Of a DNA stretch of 64,000 bases, positions 41,457 to 49,404 are shown piece after piece; positions within the stretch are counted from its first letter, which is position 1, and each line of letters opens with the position of its first letter. The position numbers and the translations under genes were made by a program. This DNA comes from Myxococcus stipitatus (lineage in GTDB: Bacteria > Myxococcota > Myxococcia > Myxococcales > Myxococcaceae), in assembly GCF_038561935.1 (NCBI RefSeq), contig NZ_CP102770.1, positions 8,184,001 to 8,248,000 of the forward strand. Reading direction: 5' to 3'. Under the pieces are notes generated by a model that saw nothing but the letters and a program-made list of their open reading frames with translations, ran no database searches and was not told where the DNA came from.

Positions 41457-41474
41457 GTTGACTCGGGAGTCAAC
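41457..41474. promoter_or_regulatory. Operator-like palindrome upstream of the acyl-CoA dehydrogenase gene
   Basis: GTTGACT-CGGG-AGTCAAC is a perfect 7-bp inverted repeat with a 4-bp spacer, 27 nt before the start codon. Its size and symmetry are those of a TetR-type site controlling fatty-acid or acyl-CoA genes. No regulator gene is adjacent. It could also form a small RNA hairpin. Confidence 0.45.
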
Positions 41475-41608
41475 GAATACATGCCGCCACGCGAAATCTC
41501 CAGCCCAACTCGCCGAGGAAAGTGGGCCCCCAGGGGGTCGGGCGGCGCCCCGGGGGGTCCAGTGGACATCCCGGGGGCCTTGGAGGGCTGCCCTGGCCCG
41601 TCCGGGGA

Positions 41609-42259
41609 CTACTTGGCCTTGGGGACCTTCTCCCAGTCCGCGAGGAACTTCTTGATGCCCGCGTCGGTCAGGGGGTGGTTGGCCAGCTGGGTGATGACGT
41701 TGTACGGCAGGGTGGCGACGTGGGCCCCCATGCGGGCGGACTGGAGCACGTGCACGGGGTTGCGCACGCTGGCGACCAGCACCTGGGTGTCGAAGTCGTA
41801 GTTCGAGTAGATCTCGAGGATGTTGGAGATGAGCTCCATGCCGTCCTGGGAGATGTCATCGAGCCGGCCGACGAAGGGCGACACGTAGGTGGCGCCGGCC
41901 TTGGCGCACAAGAGGGCCTGGTTGGCGGAGAAGATGAGGGTGACGTTGGTGCGGATGCCCTCGGCGGTGAGCGCCTTGACGGCCTTCACGCCCTCGACGC
42001 CCATGGGAATCTTCACGACGACGTTGTCGTGAATCTTGGCCAGCACGCGGCCCTCGGCGATGAGGCCCTCGGCGTCCAGCGACACGGCTTCGGCGCTGAT
42101 GGGGCCATCGACGATGGAGCAGATTTCGCGGATGGTCTCCTCCAACCCGCGGCCCACCTTGGCGAGCAGCGACGGGTTGGTCGTGACGCCGTCCACGCAG
42201 CCCATGGCGTGGGCCTTCCGGATTTCTTCCACGTCCGCGCTGTCGATGAAGAACTTCAT
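41609..42259 (-). CDS. Transaldolase (small, fructose-6-phosphate aldolase-type)
   Basis: 216 residues, matching the short transaldolase/FSA subfamily. It begins KFFIDSADVEEIRKAHAMGC, with VDGVTTNPSLLAK, the Schiff-base Lys in VVVKIPM, and TLIFSANQALLCAKAGATYVSPFVGRLDD. It moves a dihydroxyacetone unit between sugar phosphates in the pentose phosphate pathway. ATG 42259 follows AGGAGA; the longer frame upstream has no support. Stand-alone gene. Confidence 0.93.
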   Translation of the reverse strand: MKFFIDSADVEEIRKAHAMGCVDGVTTNPSLLAKVGRGLEETIREICSIVDGPISAEAVSLDAEGLIAEGRVLAKIHDNVVVKIPMGVEGVKAVKALTAEGIRTNVTLIFSANQALLCAKAGATYVSPFVGRLDDISQDGMELISNILEIYSNYDFDTQVLVASVRNPVHVLQSARMGAHVATLPYNVITQLANHPLTDAGIKKFLADWEKVPKAK

Positions 42260-42405
42260 GTCGTCACTCTCCTGGATGGCCCCGTGAAGGAGGGGCGAGG
42301 TGGTCGGCCCTGGGGGGCCGTGCGAGCAGGCGCGTAACCGAAGCCCCCCCACGCGTCAAGGGTGGCCACCCGAGCGGCCCGGGGTTACAAGGCGAACCCG
42401 CCGCC

Positions 42406-43464
42406 ATGCCTCGTTCCTCCCGCGCCGCCGCCAAGAAGCCCCGTTTGCGAGCCCTCCCCGGTCGCTCCACTCCAGCCCCCTCGTCCGAGCCGGACGACGA
42501 GGCGCTGCTCGCGTATGCGCGGGACGTGCTGGAGGTGGAGGCACGCGCGGTGCTGGGCGCCACGGCGGGGCTGGGACAGCCCTTCGTGCGCGCGGCGCGG
42601 CTGGTGCGTGCCTGTGCGGGTCAGGTGATTGTGACGGGCATGGGGAAGGCGGGCCACATCGGCCAGAAGCTCTCCGCCACGCTCGCCTCCACGGGCATCC
42701 GCTCCGTGTTCCTGCACCCTGCGGAGGCGGTGCACGGGGACCTGGGGCGCGTGGCGCGCGGAGACGTCATCCTCGCGATGTCGAACAGCGGTGCCACGGA
42801 GGAGCTGCTGCGGCTGCTCCCCGCGTTCAAGCGCATGGCCACGCCGGTCATCGCGCTGACGGGGGACACGAACAGCGCGCTCGCGAAGGGCGCGGACGTG
42901 GTGCTGGACATCGGCCGGATTGAAGAGGCGTGCCCCATGGGCATGGTGCCCACCGCGTCCACCGCCGCGCTGCACGCGCTGGGGGACGCGCTCGTCATGG
43001 CGGTGATGCGCTCGCGCACCTTCGGCACGGATGAGTACGCGCTGCTGCACCCGGGTGGGAAGCTGGGGCGCTCCGTGCAGCGCGTCTTCGAGCTGATGCG
43101 CACGGGGGACACCAACCCGCTGGTGCGCGACACCGCGACGCTGACGGAGGTGGTGGGCGTGATGACGAAGACGCCGGGCCGTCCGGGCGCGGCGTGTGTC
43201 GTGGACCGCAAGGGGCGGCTGGTGGGCATCTTCACCGACGGAGACCTGCGCCGCCGCGTGGAGCAGGGCAAGACGGACTTCACGGTGTCGGTGCGCGAGG
43301 TGATGGGGAAGAACCCGCGCTGCGTGACACCGGAGACGCTGGTGATGGCCGCCACCGCGCAGATGCGCGAGCTGAAGGTGGACCAGCTCCCCGTGGTGGA
43401 CGCCGAGGGCCGCGCCGTGGGCCTGCTCGACGTGCAGGACCTGCTCGCCGCGAAGTTCGTCTGA
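42406..43464 (+). CDS. kdsD: KpsF/GutQ-type arabinose-5-phosphate isomerase
   Basis: 352 residues. A variable N-terminus of about 40 residues leads to a SIS sugar-isomerase domain (VIVTGMGKAGHIGQKLSATL, FLHPAEAVHGDLG, MSNSGATEELLRL, PTASTAALHALGDAL) and then two CBS domains (about 215-350). It converts ribulose-5-P to arabinose-5-P, the first step to Kdo for lipopolysaccharide. The gene symbol reflects the SIS-plus-CBS architecture, not experimental data. Convergent with the TPR-protein gene across a hairpin. Confidence 0.9.
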   Translation: MPRSSRAAAKKPRLRALPGRSTPAPSSEPDDEALLAYARDVLEVEARAVLGATAGLGQPFVRAARLVRACAGQVIVTGMGKAGHIGQKLSATLASTGIRSVFLHPAEAVHGDLGRVARGDVILAMSNSGATEELLRLLPAFKRMATPVIALTGDTNSALAKGADVVLDIGRIEEACPMGMVPTASTAALHALGDALVMAVMRSRTFGTDEYALLHPGGKLGRSVQRVFELMRTGDTNPLVRDTATLTEVVGVMTKTPGRPGAACVVDRKGRLVGIFTDGDLRRRVEQGKTDFTVSVREVMGKNPRCVTPETLVMAATAQMRELKVDQLPVVDAEGRAVGLLDVQDLLAAKFV

Positions 43465-43471
43465 AGCGGCG

Positions 43472-43522
43472 GTGACCTCATGGAGGGCCTGTTGGACACA
43501 GGCCCTGGAGGACCGCGGTCAC
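43472..43522. terminator. Nested bidirectional terminator after kdsD
   Basis: AGGGCCTGT (43484-43492) pairs perfectly with ACAGGCCCT (43498-43506). Outside it GTGACC (43472-43477) pairs with GGTCAC (43517-43522), which includes the stop codon of the opposite-strand gene. It separates two convergent genes. Confidence 0.6.
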
Positions 43523-44883
43523 TGCGACAGCTTGGCCTGGAGCCCCGCCGTGTTGAACGAGGGCGCGTCCGAGGCCAGCTTGCGCCACAGCGCCTTGGCG
43601 CCCTTCTCGTCGCCCTTGGACTTGAGCGTGTCGCCCAGCGCCTCCACGGCGGCGGGCGCGGTCTGGATGGCCACGCCCCACACGCGCGGCGCCATCTCGC
43701 GCTCCAGGCTCACCAGCGCCCAGGCCATGCCCGCCTTCGCGCGGCCATTCTCCGGCTGGAACGGCACCACGCGCGTGTAGTTGGCGAGCGCCTCCTTGAA
43801 GCGGCCCTTGGCCAGGTGCTCCTCGCCCTCCTCCACCAGCTTCGCCAGGCCCTGCTCCAGCTCCGGCGTGCGCTCGGTGTTGTTCACCGAGTCCATCATC
43901 TCCTGCGTCAGCGGGCGCGGCGCGTCCTGCGCGGGGCCCGTCGGCGCCTGCGACAGCCGGATGCGGCGGTCCTCCGCGCGCGAGGCCAGGAGCTTCGCGC
44001 GGCCCCCCGCCTTCACCGTCTCGTCCACCAGCCCCGCCAGCCGCTTCGCCGCCGCCGCGCGCGCCGAGTCCGGACGCACGGCCTGCACCGCCTCGAACCC
44101 TTCCTTCGCCTGCTTCAGCGCCGTCAGGTCCTCGCCCTTCGTCTCGAACAGGAGCGCGGAGCGGCCGAACAGCGCCTCCTCGTGCCTGGGCTCCACCTCT
44201 AGCACCGCGCCATACGCCACCAGCGCGGCCGCCGGGTCTCCCGACAGGAAGTGCGCGTTGGCGCGCATCACCCCGACCTCAAGCGTGGGCTCCAGCGCCG
44301 CGCGAGCACAGGCCGCCGCACCCGCCGCGTCGCCTTTCTTCGCCCGCTCCTGCACCACCGCGCTCAGCGACTCCAGCGCCTGGCCCGCCGTGAAGCCGCA
44401 GCCCGCGGCCTCCGCCGTCGCCAGCGACGCCTTGCCCAGCTTCTTGCGCTGCGCGAGGAACACGTCGCGCACGGGCTTCGCGCGCGACTCCGCCTGCTGC
44501 AGGTACGTGATGGCCTCCGCGTTGCGGCCATTCAGGTAGTAGAGGCGCCCCAGCGACGACGCGATTTCAAACGTCTTCTCGCGGTCCTTCAGCCCCTCCG
44601 TCGAGTCGAGCTGCTTGAGCAGCTCCTCCGCGGACGGAGGCGCCTTGCCCGTGCCGGACAGCGGCGGATGCCCCGAGGGCAGCGGCCCCGTCGGCGTCGC
44701 GGCGGACGGCGCCGCGCCCTCCACGGGGGGATGGCCTTGCGGCAGCGCGCCCCCCGGAGCGGCGGACGGCGTGGCGGGCGACACCTGGGTCCCCGGGGGG
44801 ACAGGCGGGTGACCAGGGGGCAGCGAAGAAGGGGGCTCGGCGCTCAGCAGCGCGAAGGTGGCCAGGGCCAGGGGGAGGTTCAT
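43519..44883 (-). CDS. Secreted TPR-like protein with GHPP motifs
   Basis: 454 residues. Signal-peptide-like start (MNLPLALATFALLSAEPP). A Pro-rich linker then carries three copies of Leu-Pro-x-Gly-His-Pro-Pro. The rest is helical, with TPR-like repeats (RLYYLNGRNAEAITYLQQAE, LSGDPAAALVAYGAVLEVEP, LAKGRFKEALANYTRVVPFQ). Probably a periplasmic scaffold; no enzymatic motif. ATG 44883 overlaps the folK stop by 4 bp (ATGA), so it is the last gene of the long lysine/folate operon. Role unknown. Confidence 0.75.
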   Translation of the reverse strand: MNLPLALATFALLSAEPPSSLPPGHPPVPPGTQVSPATPSAAPGGALPQGHPPVEGAAPSAATPTGPLPSGHPPLSGTGKAPPSAEELLKQLDSTEGLKDREKTFEIASSLGRLYYLNGRNAEAITYLQQAESRAKPVRDVFLAQRKKLGKASLATAEAAGCGFTAGQALESLSAVVQERAKKGDAAGAAACARAALEPTLEVGVMRANAHFLSGDPAAALVAYGAVLEVEPRHEEALFGRSALLFETKGEDLTALKQAKEGFEAVQAVRPDSARAAAAKRLAGLVDETVKAGGRAKLLASRAEDRRIRLSQAPTGPAQDAPRPLTQEMMDSVNNTERTPELEQGLAKLVEEGEEHLAKGRFKEALANYTRVVPFQPENGRAKAGMAWALVSLEREMAPRVWGVAIQTAPAAVEALGDTLKSKGDEKGAKALWRKLASDAPSFNTAGLQAKLSQ

Positions 44884-45404
44884 GTCTCGTTGCTCGGCGG
44901 GCTCGCTTCGGGCCACCAGGTGGCCTCACTCCTGCGGACATCCTGCGGGGCGAGTTTCCCGAGGAGCTCCTTCACCGACATTCCCAACACGGGGTGCAGC
45001 AGGTCCGGCGCCAGCTCCACCAGCGGCTCCAGCGCGAAGCGGCGCTTGTGCAGCTCCAGATGCGGCACCTGCAGGTGCGGGTCCGCCACCACCTGTCCCT
45101 CCCAGAAGAGGATGTCCAGGTCGATGGTCCGAGGCCCCCACCGCACCTCGCGCTTGCGGCCCAGGTCCTTCTCTATCTGCTGAAGGATGCAGAGCAGCCG
45201 CTGGGGCGACAAATCACACTCCAGCGCCACCACCGCGTTGAGGAAGCGCGGCTGCGGCGGCCCCACGGGCGCGCTGTCGAAGAGGGAGGAACAATGAAGC
45301 ACCGCCACCGCGTCGATGCGGGACAGCGCGGTCAAGGCGGCGACGAGGTGGGACTCGCGGTCCCCCTCGTTCGAGCCCAATCCAACGTAGACAAGGGTGC
45401 TCAC
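44880..45404 (-). CDS. folK: 2-amino-4-hydroxy-6-hydroxymethyldihydropteridine diphosphokinase
   Basis: 174 residues. HPPK motifs: VYVGLGSNEGDRESHL at the start, FLNAVVALE, and the signature RWGPRTIDLDILFWEG with its paired metal-binding Asp, then PHLELHKRRFALEPLVELAP. It transfers pyrophosphate from ATP to the pterin before dihydropteroate synthase in folate synthesis. It is joined to both neighbours by 4-bp overlaps (44880-44883 and 45401-45404). Confidence 0.95.
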   Translation of the reverse strand: MSTLVYVGLGSNEGDRESHLVAALTALSRIDAVAVLHCSSLFDSAPVGPPQPRFLNAVVALECDLSPQRLLCILQQIEKDLGRKREVRWGPRTIDLDILFWEGQVVADPHLQVPHLELHKRRFALEPLVELAPDLLHPVLGMSVKELLGKLAPQDVRRSEATWWPEASPPSNET

Positions 45405-46174
45405 GGCTCCATCTCAACCGGATTGAGCAGCGTCCCGATTCCCTCCACCTCCACCTCCACCGAGTCACCGGCCGACAGCTTCCCTACCCCCGAGGGCGTG
45501 CCCGTGCTGACCATGTCCCCCGGCAGCAGCGTCATGATCTGCGAGATGAAGGCCACCAGGCGAGCGGGGCTGAAGACCATGTCCGACGTGCGGCTGTCCT
45601 GGCGCACCTGCCCGTTCACCCGGCAGGAGATTTGGAGGTCCAGCGGCGACAGGCCCGTCACTGCCCACGGCCCCGCGCACGCGAACGTGTCGTAGCCCTT
45701 GGCGCGGGCGTGCTGAATCTCGCGCTTCTGGATGTCGCGCGCGGTGACGTCGTTGAAGCACGTCAGGCCCCAGATGGCGCGCGCGGCCGTCAGCTCATCG
45801 GCGTTCTTCAGCCGCTCGCCGATGATGAGCGCCAGCTCCGCCTCGTAGTGGACCTCCTGGCTCGCCTTCGGGATGCGGATGGGCGAGCCCGGCCCGTTGA
45901 GCGCGGTGGAGGGCTTGATGAAGATGAGCGGCTCGGTGGGGACGGGCTTGCCCATCTCCTCCGCGTGCTTGCGGTAGTTCTGCCCCACGCAGACGACCTT
46001 CGACGCGTCGGAAGGCACCAGCAGCGTCACCGCGGACAGCGAGCGGCGGATGCCGGTGTCCTTCGCCCCGCTCAGCCAGGGGGCCGAGGAGAGCACCACC
46101 ACCTCGGAGCCCTCGACGCGGCCATGGTTCGACCGGCCCTCGTGGAGGAAGCGGCAGTAGCGGGCGGTCGTCAT
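45401..46174 (-). CDS. Fumarylacetoacetate hydrolase family protein
   Basis: 257 residues. FAH-fold motifs: VVCVGQNYRKHAEEMGKP, LIFIKPSTALNGPG, and the metal ligands in VHYEAELALIIGE (Glu-x-Glu) and FNDVTARDIQ (Asp). MVSTGTPSGVG completes the site. Members hydrolyse C-C bonds of acylpyruvates or decarboxylate oxaloacetate, and the substrate here cannot be assigned. Sits between dapB and folK with 4-bp overlaps on both sides. Confidence 0.92.
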   Translation of the reverse strand: MTTARYCRFLHEGRSNHGRVEGSEVVVLSSAPWLSGAKDTGIRRSLSAVTLLVPSDASKVVCVGQNYRKHAEEMGKPVPTEPLIFIKPSTALNGPGSPIRIPKASQEVHYEAELALIIGERLKNADELTAARAIWGLTCFNDVTARDIQKREIQHARAKGYDTFACAGPWAVTGLSPLDLQISCRVNGQVRQDSRTSDMVFSPARLVAFISQIMTLLPGDMVSTGTPSGVGKLSAGDSVEVEVEGIGTLLNPVEMEP

Positions 46175-46986
46175 GAGGTCCTCTGGAAGCCGAGCACGTC
46201 GGCCATGTCATACAGCCCTGGCGCGCGGCCCACCACCCATCGCGCGGCGCGCAGCGCGCCCAGGCCGAACTGGTCCCTGCTGGTGGCGCGGTGCGTGAGC
46301 TCGATGCGCTCGCCCTCGCCGAAGAAATACACGGTGTGCTCACCCACCACGTCGCCGCCGCGCAGCGTCTGCACGCCAATCTCCTGGGCGGGGCGCGCGC
46401 CAATCTGCCCGTGGCGGGAGAACGTGAGGTCCTCCTGGGTGCGGCCCAGCGAGGAGGCCAGAACCTCCGCCAGCCGCAGCGCGGTGCCGCTGGGTGCGTC
46501 CTTCTTCATGCGGTGGTGCGCCTCCAGCACCTCCACGTCGAAGCCCGGCCCCAGCACCCGCGCCAGCTCCGCGGCCACGCGGATGACCAGGTTGACGCCC
46601 ACCGACATGTTGGGCGCGGCGACGATGGGGACCCGCTTCGCGCACTCGGCCAGCTCCGCCTGCCCCTCGGGAGAGAAGCCCGTGGAGCCACACACGAAGG
46701 CCACGCCGTGCGCCGCGCACGCCTTCGCGTGGCCCAGGCTCACCTCGGCGCTGGTGAAGTCGATGACGACGTCCGCCTTCGCCTGCTCCAGCGCGCGGCC
46801 CAGGTCGTCCACCACCTGCACCTCCAGCGCCCCCAGCCTCGCGGCGAGCCCCGCGTCCAGCCCCACCGCGCTGCTGCCGGGCCGCTCCGTGGCGCCCACC
46901 ACCCGCAAGTCCTCCGAGTCGCGGGCCAGCCGCAGCAGCGTGCTGCCCATGCGTCCGGTGATGCCGGTGATGACGATGCGAATCAT
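46171..46986 (-). CDS. dapB: 4-hydroxy-tetrahydrodipicolinate reductase
   Basis: 271 residues. The NAD(P)H site is GITGRMG (8-14). The active site EAHHRMKKDAPSGTA contains H157, H158 and K161, aligning with E. coli H159, H160 and K163. It reduces the DapA product in diaminopimelate/lysine synthesis. Placed between dapA and the FAH gene, overlapping the latter by 4 bp. Confidence 0.96.
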   Translation of the reverse strand: MIRIVITGITGRMGSTLLRLARDSEDLRVVGATERPGSSAVGLDAGLAARLGALEVQVVDDLGRALEQAKADVVIDFTSAEVSLGHAKACAAHGVAFVCGSTGFSPEGQAELAECAKRVPIVAAPNMSVGVNLVIRVAAELARVLGPGFDVEVLEAHHRMKKDAPSGTALRLAEVLASSLGRTQEDLTFSRHGQIGARPAQEIGVQTLRGGDVVGEHTVYFFGEGERIELTHRATSRDQFGLGALRAARWVVGRAPGLYDMADVLGFQRTS

Positions 46987-47017
46987 GTGGCCGCGCTCCT
47001 CACGTCTCTCGTGGCGC

Positions 47018-47905
47018 TCAGCGCTTCAGGAGGCCCAGGTGCCGCAGCTCCTCGCCCAGCTTCGCCGCGTGGGGCTCCGTCATGGGCACCAGCGGCAGCC
47101 GCACCTCCGGCCCGAAGAGGCCCAAGAGGTGCAATCCCCACTTCACGGGGATGGGGCTGGACTCGATGAAGAGCAGCCGGTGCAGGTTGTTCATCTTCAC
47201 CTGGAGCTCGCGCGCCTTCGCGATGTCGCCCGCGCGCGCCAGCGCCACCAGGTCCGCCATCATCCGCGGCGCCAGGTTGGACGAGACGGAGATGACGCCC
47301 TTGCCGCCACACGCGATGAAGGGCAGCACCGTGAAGTCATCGCCCGACAGCAGCGTCAGCCGGTCGCCGCACTTCTCCAGGAGGTCCACGGCGCGAGCCA
47401 TGTTGCCGGTGGCCTCCTTGATGGCCACCACCTCCGGGATGTCGCACAGGCGCAGCGCCGTCTCCGGCAGCAGGTCCACGCCCGTGCGGCCCGGAACGTT
47501 GTACGCGATGAGGGGGAAGCCCGGGTGCGCATGCGCCACCGCGCGGAAGTGCTCCACCATGCCCGCCTGCGTGGGCTTGTTGTAGTACGGCGTGACGATG
47601 AGCGCGCCATCCGCTCCGGCCTCGCGCACGCGCGCCACGCTCTCGATGACCTCCGCGGTGTTGTTGGAGCCCGCGCCGCCGACCACCTTCACGCGGCCCT
47701 TCGCCTCCTCCACCACCACGCGCACCGCCCGGGCCCGCTCGTCCGCCGTCATGGTGACGGACTCGCCCGTGGTGCCCATGGGAACCAGCACGCTGGTTCC
47801 GCCCTCGATCTGCTGCCGAACCAGCGCCCGGAACGCCGACTCATCCAGCGCGCCATTCCGGAACGGGGTGGCCAGCGCCGTCATCGAGCCTTCGAAGGTC
47901 ATCAT
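47018..47905 (-). CDS. dapA: 4-hydroxy-tetrahydrodipicolinate synthase
   Basis: 295 residues. The Schiff-base Lys is K163 in VVAIKEATGN. Y135 lies in AYNVPGRTG, and GTTGES (44-49) binds pyruvate. It condenses pyruvate with aspartate semialdehyde. ATG 47905 is followed in frame by another ATG, so the start could be one codon later. Starts 16 bp after the lysA stop. Confidence 0.96.
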   Translation of the reverse strand: MMTFEGSMTALATPFRNGALDESAFRALVRQQIEGGTSVLVPMGTTGESVTMTADERARAVRVVVEEAKGRVKVVGGAGSNNTAEVIESVARVREAGADGALIVTPYYNKPTQAGMVEHFRAVAHAHPGFPLIAYNVPGRTGVDLLPETALRLCDIPEVVAIKEATGNMARAVDLLEKCGDRLTLLSGDDFTVLPFIACGGKGVISVSSNLAPRMMADLVALARAGDIAKARELQVKMNNLHRLLFIESSPIPVKWGLHLLGLFGPEVRLPLVPMTEPHAAKLGEELRHLGLLKR

Positions 47906-47921
47906 GCTGGGGCTTATATGT

Positions 47922-49166
47922 TCAGGCCCGCTCGCCGCGCCAGAGATCCTCGGTGCGCTCCCGCTCCCGAACCACCCGCCACGCCTCGCCGTCCACCAGC
48001 ACCTCGGCCGGGCGAGGACGGGAGTTGTAGTTGGAGGCCATGCTCATCCCGTAGGCCCCGGCGCTGAGGAAGGCATACAGCTCGCCCGCCTGGGGAAGGA
48101 CCAGGGAGCGGGCCTTGGCCAGCACATCGGTGGACTCACACACCGGCCCCACGACGTCCACCTCCACCGCCTTGCCGCCGCGCCGCTTCACCAGCGGGAC
48201 GAAGCCGTGGTGGGCCTCGTAGAGCGCCGGGCGCAGGAGGTCGTTCATCCCCGCGTCCACGACGGCGAAGCGCCGCGCGGGCGTCTGCTTGCGGTACAGC
48301 ACGCGCGTGAGCAGCACGCCCGCGTTGCCCACCAGTGAACGTCCCGGCTCCAGCACCAGCCGCGCGCCCGTGTCCTTCGTCGCCGCGCACACCACGCGGG
48401 CGTACTCGGCGGCGGAAGGAGGCGTCTCGTCCGCGTAGGTGATGCCCAGGCCCCCGCCCACGTCCAGGTACTCCAGCGCGTGCTTCTGGGCCTTGAGCGC
48501 CTGGTACAGCCCGGCGACCTTCGTGAGCGCCGCGCGCAGGGGCGCGCTCTGCGTGAGCTGCGAGCCAATGTGGCAGTCGAGCCCCGCGGCCCGCACGCCC
48601 TTCATCTTCCGCGAGCGCGCGTACAGCGCCACCGCCTCCTCGAAGGGCACGCCGAACTTGGACGTCTTCAGGCCCGTGGCGATGTAGCGGTGCGTGCGCG
48701 CATCCACCTCCGGATTGACCCGCAACGCGAACGGCGCGCGGCGGCCCAGGCGGCGGCCCACCGCGTCCAGCGCCTCCAGCTCCTCGGCGCTCTCCACGTT
48801 GAACAACAGGATGCCGGCGGCGAGCGCCGCCTCCATCTCCTCCGCCGTCTTGCCCACGCCCGCGAACACCGTCTTCGCCGGGTCGCCTCCCGCGTGCTTC
48901 ACGCGGGCCAGCTCCCCTCCGGAGACGATGTCGAAGCCTCCCCCCAGCCCCGCGAACAGCTTGAGGATGGCCAGGTTGGAGTTGGCCTTCACCGAGTAGC
49001 AGACCAGCGGCTGGGCCTGGGCGAAGGCCTCCGACACGGCGAGGAAGTGCCGCGTCAGCGCCTCGGTGGAATAGACATAGGTGGGCGTGCCCACCGCGTC
49101 GGCGATGGCGGGCAGCGGCACCTTCTCCGCGTGCAGCACGCCCTTGCGAAAGCTGAATGAGCTCAA
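47922..49166 (-). CDS. lysA: Diaminopimelate decarboxylase
   Basis: 414 residues from a TTG start. PLP-binding K60 is in CYSVKANSN. HIGSQ, YLDVGGGLGITY, EPGRSLVGNAG and GPVCESTDVLAK follow the family order and supply the phosphate site and active-site Cys. It converts meso-diaminopimelate to lysine. TTG 49166 overlaps the stop of the preceding lipoprotein gene (TTGA, 49163-49166) and lacks its own Shine-Dalgarno, which points to coupling. Confidence 0.95.
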   Translation of the reverse strand: MSSFSFRKGVLHAEKVPLPAIADAVGTPTYVYSTEALTRHFLAVSEAFAQAQPLVCYSVKANSNLAILKLFAGLGGGFDIVSGGELARVKHAGGDPAKTVFAGVGKTAEEMEAALAAGILLFNVESAEELEALDAVGRRLGRRAPFALRVNPEVDARTHRYIATGLKTSKFGVPFEEAVALYARSRKMKGVRAAGLDCHIGSQLTQSAPLRAALTKVAGLYQALKAQKHALEYLDVGGGLGITYADETPPSAAEYARVVCAATKDTGARLVLEPGRSLVGNAGVLLTRVLYRKQTPARRFAVVDAGMNDLLRPALYEAHHGFVPLVKRRGGKAVEVDVVGPVCESTDVLAKARSLVLPQAGELYAFLSAGAYGMSMASNYNSRPRPAEVLVDGEAWRVVRERERTEDLWRGERA

Positions 49167-49402
49167 GGAGAACCCGCGTCTTCGATGGGCGTCGGCGTGA
49201 GGATTCCCGCGTCCGTCGTCGCCATGAGCGACGGCCCCGCGGTCTCCACGCTCGTCTGCTCCGTGTCCGACGGCGGCGGAGCGGTCTCCGTCGCCGGGAC
49301 AGGTGCCGCCAGGGGCGGCTTCGGAGCCCCCTTGATGCCGCACGCCACCATCCCCAACGCCAGGATGGCGGCGACACTCAGCGACGTGAGGGCTCGGGAC
49401 AT
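49163..49402 (-). CDS. LptM/YifL-like small lipoprotein
   Basis: 79 residues. A signal peptide ends in the lipobox LGMVACGIKG; the Cys followed by Gly-x-Lys-Gly-x-Pro is the short LptM/YifL signature. The tail is low-complexity Pro/Thr. Location just before lysA is the usual neighbourhood of this family (next to lysA or dapF). In E. coli LptM helps mature the LptD translocon; that role here is inferred from motif and position. Confidence 0.75.
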   Translation of the reverse strand: MSRALTSLSVAAILALGMVACGIKGAPKPPLAAPVPATETAPPPSDTEQTSVETAGPSLMATTDAGILTPTPIEDAGSP

Positions 49403-49404
49403 GG

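Noticed and set aside
45632..48067. Plus-strand frame of 811 codons opposite dapB and dapA
   Set aside because: Antisense shadow; the lysine genes on the other strand are unambiguous.
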